Translations under genes and position numbers: made by a program
The notes under the pieces: model-generated
Database searches by the model: none
Told to the model about the DNA's origin: nothing
The model's input: the letters and a program-made list of their open reading frames with translations, nothing else
Shown: positions 59,791 to 64,000 of the stretch, piece by piece
How positions within the stretch are numbered: the first letter of the stretch is position 1
Layout: each line of letters opens with the position of its first letter
Origin: Clostridiales bacterium
GTDB lineage: Bacteria; Bacillota_A; Clostridia; Oscillospirales; Oscillospiraceae
NCBI GenBank assembly: GCA_019410105.1
Contig: DXTB01000001.1
Location: forward strand, 124,001 to 188,000
DNA length: 64,000 nt
Direction: 5' to 3'

Positions 59791-61179
59791 ATGGACAATC
59801 AGACAATGGTCAACGAGATGATCGCCAAAGGCCGTAAGGCGCTGGCGGAGCTGGAATCCTACTCCCAGGAACAGATCGATGAATTGTGCCGCATCTGCTG
59901 CGAGGCCTTTGCGGCACATGCAGAGGAACTGGCCAGAGAGGCAGTGGAGGAGACAGGTCTTGGAAACGTGCCGGATAAGATCATGAAAAACACCGGCTCT
60001 CCTGACGGCGTGTGGTATGCCATCAAGGGGAAAAAATCTGTGGGCGTCATCGGACATGATGAGCGCCGCCACCTGACCTTTGTGGCCCATCCCAAGGGCA
60101 TTATCTCCTGCGTGATCCCCACCACCAATCCCAACATCACCATCCTGTTCAACGGCGTGTATGCTCTCAAGGGCCGCAATGTCATCCTCTGCGCTCCCCA
60201 TCCCCGGGCCAAGCGGTCCACGGTCCATACCTGTCAGATCTTCAACGAGGCCCTGAAGAAGGCCGGCGCGCCGGACAACATCTTCCAGTATGTGGAGGAA
60301 CCCAATATTGAGCTGACCCAGATGATGATGGCGGCATCCGACACCGTCCTGGGGACCGGTGGTCCCAATATGGTGAAGGCGGCCTATTCCAGCGGCAAGC
60401 CCGCCTACGGCGTTGGTCCCGGTAATTCTCAGACTATTTTTGATCCCGCATATAACAATCTGCCCATGGCCGTGGGCCAGACCGTATTCGGCTGCAAGTT
60501 CGACAACGGCATCATCTGCGCCTGCAACCGTTCCTTCATTACCCCCAGAAGCATTTCTGCCAAAGTGGTGGAACTGATGAAAGCGGAGAAGGTCTACTAC
60601 ACAGATGATCCCACCGTCCGTGACCGGGCGCGGGAGCTGCTGTTCCCCAACGGACTGGGGCCTATTAACGGCAAGCCCGTTGGGCAGGACGTGCAGAAGA
60701 TCGCTGAGATGCTGGGACTGGACATTCCCGAGGATACCTCCATTATCGTGGTGAAGGTGGAGAAATACGGCACTGATGAGCCTTTGTGCAGAGAGAAAAT
60801 GGTACCGCTGGCCGTGCATATTGAATGCGGCGATGTAGAGGAAGCCATCAGAATCGCCAAGGCAAATCTGATGATGGAGGGTGCCGGCCATTCCTCTGTA
60901 ATCCACACCAATGACAATGCACTGGTGGAGCGGGCGGCCTGCGAGCTGCCTGTCAGCCGTATGCTGGTCAATTGCCCCGGTGTGTTCTCTGCCAACCCTG
61001 CCCTGGCCAACGGCCTGTGTCCCACGGCTACGTTGGGCTGCGGCTCCTGGGCCGGTTGCTCGGTTTCTCAGAATCTGGGCTTTGAAGAGCTGATTAATGT
61101 CTCCCGCATCGCTTATGTGTACCCTGAAAATGAGGTTCCCACCCATGACACCGTCTGGAATGGAGACGCAGCATTTTAA
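59791..61179 (+). CDS. CoA-acylating aldehyde dehydrogenase
   Basis: A 462-residue ALDH-superfamily enzyme that interconverts an acyl-CoA and an aldehyde with NAD(P)H. VIPTTNPNITILFNGVYALK and GVGPGNSQTIFDPAYNNLPM are typical of the EutE/PduP/SucD/SauS group. The catalytic Cys is probably Cys243 in DNGIICACNRSF, and TATLGCGSWAGCSVSQNLGF is the C-terminal block. Substrates in this group include acetaldehyde, succinate semialdehyde and sulfoacetaldehyde. It follows the ferredoxin gene by 28 bases and ends the redox operon before a terminator. Confidence 0.9.
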   Translation: MDNQTMVNEMIAKGRKALAELESYSQEQIDELCRICCEAFAAHAEELAREAVEETGLGNVPDKIMKNTGSPDGVWYAIKGKKSVGVIGHDERRHLTFVAHPKGIISCVIPTTNPNITILFNGVYALKGRNVILCAPHPRAKRSTVHTCQIFNEALKKAGAPDNIFQYVEEPNIELTQMMMAASDTVLGTGGPNMVKAAYSSGKPAYGVGPGNSQTIFDPAYNNLPMAVGQTVFGCKFDNGIICACNRSFITPRSISAKVVELMKAEKVYYTDDPTVRDRARELLFPNGLGPINGKPVGQDVQKIAEMLGLDIPEDTSIIVVKVEKYGTDEPLCREKMVPLAVHIECGDVEEAIRIAKANLMMEGAGHSSVIHTNDNALVERAACELPVSRMLVNCPGVFSANPALANGLCPTATLGCGSWAGCSVSQNLGFEELINVSRIAYVYPENEVPTHDTVWNGDAAF

Positions 61180-61210
61180 AGTTCATAACTTCCAAGCGGA
61201 TGTCCGGCAG

Positions 61211-61247
61211 CACGGGGGCGGTGATTACGCCGCCCCTTGTGTTTTCT
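61211..61247 (+). terminator. Terminator after the aldehyde dehydrogenase gene
   Basis: The stem ggggcgg / ccgcccc, extended by cac/gtg, with an 8-base loop and a TTTTCTT tail. Confidence 0.72.
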
Positions 61248-61278
61248 TAAAATCATAATAGAAAAAGAGAGCAAAGCC

Positions 61279-62484
61279 ATGGAAATAAACATTGAAAAAT
61301 TGAAAAAGGTCCGTTGGGGATATCTGCTGCTGGGAGTGGTTCTGCTGCTGTTTCTGGGGCTGATTTATGCATGGAGTGTATTCCGTGCGCCGCTGGAGAA
61401 AGAATTTGGCTGGAGCAAGGCACAGACCTCCGTCACCTTCTCCGTCTCCATGATGATGTTCTGCTTGGGCGGCCTGGCGGGCGGTATTCTGAACGGAAAA
61501 AAGGGATATCGGTTCACCTTAAGCTGCTGTGCCGCCTGCCTGTTCATCGGTTTTGCCGCAGCCTCGCGCATTAACAGTCTGATGGGAATCTACCTGAGTT
61601 ACGGTGTGTTCTGCGGCTTCGGTGTAGGACTGGGATATAATACCGCCATCAGCCTGACCGTCCGTTGGTTTCCGGATAAGCAGGGATTTGTTTCCGGAGT
61701 GACTCTGATGGGATTCGGCTTCGGAGGAATGCTGCTGGGCACTCTGGGCGCCCAACTGATTACCTCGCTGGGGTGGAGGGTGACCTTTCTGATCTTCGCT
61801 GTGGTATTTGCGGTCATCGTGATGATCTGCACCTTTCTGATGCGGCAGGCGGACGACCGCTTTGTCAGAGCCATGGCAGCCGGAGGCGGCGCCATGCAGG
61901 CTGCCTATGAAGAGCTGGATTGGCGGCACATGCTGCGGCGCCGGAACTTCTGGCTGTGCTTTATTTGGGCAATTATCCTCTCTGCTGCTGGACTTGCTAT
62001 TATTAATGAGTCTACTACATATGCTTCGGCCTTTGTGGGCGGCGATTTGACCCGGGCCGCGGCGTTAGCGGGGATTGTATCGATTGCCAACGGCGTGGGA
62101 CGGGTGCTTTCTGGCCAGCTTTTTGATGTGAAGGGCTACCGGACTGCAATGCTCGGCGTCAGTGTGCTGTATCTGGCAGCTGCCGGCGCACTGACGCTGT
62201 CCCTGAAAACCGGCAGTGTGCCGGTTCTGGCGGCAGCCTTTTTGCTGACAGGGTTGGGATACGGAGGTGTGCCGCCTCTGAACTCCGCCTTTACTGCACG
62301 TTTTTTTGGCCGGGAGCATTATGCGGTGAATTTCAGTATTATAAATATGAATCTGATCGCCGCATCTTATCTTGGCCCTGTCTGTGGAGGCGGCAGCTAT
62401 GGCGGCACATTTCTGGCCATCGCCGCTTTTGCCATTGTCGGTGCGGTGATTACCCTGCTGATCCGGAGACCGGAGCAGCACTGA
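61279..62484 (+). CDS. OFA-family MFS transporter (oxalate/formate antiporter-like)
   Basis: A 401-residue, 12-span major facilitator. WGYLLLGVVLLLFLGLIYAW, then SVFRAPLEKEFGWSKAQTSV, is the OFA family opening; GFGVGLGYNTAISLTVRWFP, then DKQGFVSGVTLMGFGFGG, is its central motif. Relatives exchange oxalate, formate or other monocarboxylates. The start is ATG 61279 (MEINIEKLKK); a purine-rich AAAGAGAGC precedes it. It precedes the CoA-transferase gene by 21 bases, which suggests that it imports the acid that enzyme activates. Confidence 0.88.
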   Translation: MEINIEKLKKVRWGYLLLGVVLLLFLGLIYAWSVFRAPLEKEFGWSKAQTSVTFSVSMMMFCLGGLAGGILNGKKGYRFTLSCCAACLFIGFAAASRINSLMGIYLSYGVFCGFGVGLGYNTAISLTVRWFPDKQGFVSGVTLMGFGFGGMLLGTLGAQLITSLGWRVTFLIFAVVFAVIVMICTFLMRQADDRFVRAMAAGGGAMQAAYEELDWRHMLRRRNFWLCFIWAIILSAAGLAIINESTTYASAFVGGDLTRAAALAGIVSIANGVGRVLSGQLFDVKGYRTAMLGVSVLYLAAAGALTLSLKTGSVPVLAAAFLLTGLGYGGVPPLNSAFTARFFGREHYAVNFSIINMNLIAASYLGPVCGGGSYGGTFLAIAAFAIVGAVITLLIRRPEQH

Positions 62485-62505
62485 TACCTGATAGGAGGGT
62501 TTTTC

Positions 62506-63840
62506 ATGAGTGTTTATGAGGAATATCAGAAAAAACTTGTCACAGCGGAAGAGGCTGTGAGACTTGTTAAGGACGGCGACTGGGTGGACTATAGCCAGAC
62601 CTGCTCCTTTCCCGAGGCCCTGGATGCCGCTCTGGCCGCCCGGAAGGGGCAGCTGAGGGAGATCAAGGTCCGCAACGCCATTGCCATGAAGCCTATTCAG
62701 GTGGTGGAGCGGGATCCGGAGCATGAGACGTTTATTTACAATGCGTGGCACTGCTCCGGCCTGGATCGCAAGTATGTGGACAAAGGCTGGGCCTATTATT
62801 CTCCAATGCTGTTTCGGGACTGCGGCTCCTATTACAGCCGGGGATACGCGCCGGTAAATGTGGCTATGATTTCCGTGGCCCCCATGGACAAGCACGGGTA
62901 TTTCAGCTACGGCCTGACCAACTGCTGTATGCAGGAGATGCTGGACGCGGCGGAACACATTATTTTGGAAGTTAACGAGCATATGCCGGTCATTTACGGA
63001 TCAGAGGGGGATCACATCCACATCTCCGAGGTGGATTGTGTAGTGGAGGGCCACAAGGACATCTGCCTGGCTCCCGGCGGCAGCGCCAGCGAGATTGATA
63101 AGCAGATCGCGGCCAATATTTTCCCCTACCTCTACGACGGGATCACGCTGCAGATCGGTATCGGCGGTATGCCAAATGCCTTGGGGGGGCTTATTGCGGA
63201 ATCGGATCTTAAGGATCTGGGTATGCATACGGAGCTGATGAGCGACGGGTACCTGAAGCTCTATCAGGCGGGCAAAATCACCAATAAGAAGAAAACGCTC
63301 AATCGGGGCAAGGGCGTATTCTCCATCTGCTCCGGGTCCCGGGAACTGTATGAGTTCCTGGATCAGAACATGGACATTTTGTCCGCGCCCATGCGGTATG
63401 TGAACAATCCGGAGACCATCCGGCAACTGGATCACTTTGTGTCCATCAATGGGTGCATTGCTATGGATCTGTACGGGCAAGTTTGCTCCGAGACCTCAGG
63501 TACCCGCCATATCAGCGGAACTGGGGGGCAGCTGGACTTTGTCACCGGTGCGTACATGGCAGAGCATGGACAGGCATTTTTGGCCATGCCTTCCACTTTT
63601 ACGGATAAAGAGGGCGTAAAGCACTCCCGGATTCTACCCAAATTTACAGACGGTGATGTCATTACCACGCCACGGACTCAAGCCCCCACTATGGTTACAG
63701 AGTACGGGACAGCGCGTCTTTCCGGGTTATCCACCTGGGAGCGGGCGGAGAAGATTATCGCCATTGCCCACCCGGATTTCCGGGAGGAATTGATTGCCGC
63801 TGCACAGCAGCAGAAGATCTGGCGTAGATCGAACAAATAA
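62506..63840 (+). CDS. Acyl-CoA:acetate/4-hydroxybutyrate-type CoA-transferase
   Basis: A 444-residue member of the acetyl-CoA hydrolase/transferase family (Cat1/AbfT/But-like). The catalytic Glu is Glu243 in MHTELMSDGY; LQIGIGGMPNALGGLI and RHISGTGGQLDFVTGAYMAE are the family blocks. It moves CoA from a donor such as acetyl-CoA to an organic acid. With the CoA-acylating aldehyde dehydrogenase upstream, it supplies a route acid, acyl-CoA, aldehyde. AGGAGGG precedes the ATG. Confidence 0.92.
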   Translation: MSVYEEYQKKLVTAEEAVRLVKDGDWVDYSQTCSFPEALDAALAARKGQLREIKVRNAIAMKPIQVVERDPEHETFIYNAWHCSGLDRKYVDKGWAYYSPMLFRDCGSYYSRGYAPVNVAMISVAPMDKHGYFSYGLTNCCMQEMLDAAEHIILEVNEHMPVIYGSEGDHIHISEVDCVVEGHKDICLAPGGSASEIDKQIAANIFPYLYDGITLQIGIGGMPNALGGLIAESDLKDLGMHTELMSDGYLKLYQAGKITNKKKTLNRGKGVFSICSGSRELYEFLDQNMDILSAPMRYVNNPETIRQLDHFVSINGCIAMDLYGQVCSETSGTRHISGTGGQLDFVTGAYMAEHGQAFLAMPSTFTDKEGVKHSRILPKFTDGDVITTPRTQAPTMVTEYGTARLSGLSTWERAEKIIAIAHPDFREELIAAAQQQKIWRRSNK

Positions 63841-63874
63841 TGACGGCTGTATCCTGTTAGAGAAGGGAGAAACC

Positions 63875-64000
63875 ATGAAGAAAGTTTGCCTTGCAGGCTG
63901 CGGCAGGCTGGGACATGTCATTGCCGACGGCCTGATGGCAGGTAAAGTGCCGGGTGCAGAGCTGACCGCTGTTCTGGTTCAAACAGCGGAGAAGCTTCAA
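63875..64000 (+). CDS. Rossmann-fold dehydrogenase, aspartate-dehydrogenase-like (partial at window edge)
   Basis: The first 42 codons only; the gene runs off the right edge. MKKVCLAGCGRLGHVIADGL, then MAGKVPGAELTAVLVQ, is a nucleotide-binding beta-alpha-beta start resembling L-aspartate dehydrogenase and homoserine dehydrogenase-like proteins. AAGGGAG lies upstream and the gene follows the CoA-transferase by 34 bases, so it is likely in the same operon. Confidence 0.6.
   Translation, partial: MKKVCLAGCGRLGHVIADGLMAGKVPGAELTAVLVQTAEKLQ

Noticed and set aside
1..64000. CRISPR arrays, rRNA genes, complete insertion sequences, prophage genes
   Set aside because: No regularly spaced repeats, rRNA signatures, transposase or phage structural motifs were seen on either strand.

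Overview
The window looks like the chromosome of an anaerobic, GC-rich, gut-type Firmicute, probably an Oscillospiraceae relative of the Flavonifractor/Lawsonibacter/Intestinimonas kind. This is inferred from Shine-Dalgarno-led genes, T-box and attenuator control, ferredoxin-linked 2-oxoacid oxidoreductases, a CsoR copper system and CoA-transferase chemistry. It was not verified by any search.

Bases 1-31,100 are high-GC core sequence. They begin with an aromatic amino acid operon (aroF-tyrA-aroB-aroA-aroC-pheA-aroE/aroK-aroQ) that covers the whole shikimate pathway plus the phenylalanine and tyrosine branches. Ahead of it is a 34-residue leader peptide crowded with Phe and Tyr codons, then mutually exclusive antiterminator and terminator hairpins. 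Next come a CsoR repressor and a metal P-type ATPase that share palindromic operators; a FadR-type regulator divergent from a P-loop ATPase plus 2-oxoacid:ferredoxin oxidoreductase operon; a T-box-controlled ilvE; htpG; a family 8 glycosyltransferase; a complete Opp/Dpp/Nik-type ABC importer; diacylglycerol kinase-like and Nudix genes; a phosphatase-GNAT fusion; tRNA-Ser; an unassigned structured RNA; and tRNA-Gly.

Bases 31,140-33,140 are a decay zone. They hold a frameshifted ABC-2 permease of the lantibiotic-immunity type and a histidine kinase riddled with stops. This zone marks the start of a mosaic, less GC-rich accessory region.

Bases 33,200-42,600 form a catabolic module: an LpdD-like prenyl-FMN chaperone, an Lrp/AsnC regulator, a DASS (SLC13) anion transporter, a four-subunit 2-oxoacid:ferredoxin oxidoreductase, a fused CoA-transferase, a UbiX-like flavin prenyltransferase and a UbiD-family decarboxylase. 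The plausible logic is import of an organic acid, reductive decarboxylation to an acyl-CoA, CoA recycling and a prenyl-FMN decarboxylation. The substrate is unknown.

Bases 43,700-51,850 are a minus-strand molybdenum cofactor block: mobB, moeA, mobA, moaA, moaC, a MOSC protein, a MoeA-like protein with a Cys-rich tail, modA and mogA. The modB and modC genes are decayed. A leader ending in a terminator directly before the mobB ribosome binding site looks like a riboswitch.

Bases 51,850-64,000 carry pepD and, divergently, a likely sigma-54-driven cluster: DUF819 transporter, M24 peptidase, NTF2-like protein, FAD oxidoreductase, molybdopterin oxidoreductase, four-cluster ferredoxin, CoA-acylating aldehyde dehydrogenase, OFA-type MFS transporter, CoA-transferase and a partial dehydrogenase. 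The cofactor genes next door presumably supply this molybdoenzyme. This cluster, with the UbiD/LpdD module, is the best candidate for an undescribed pathway.
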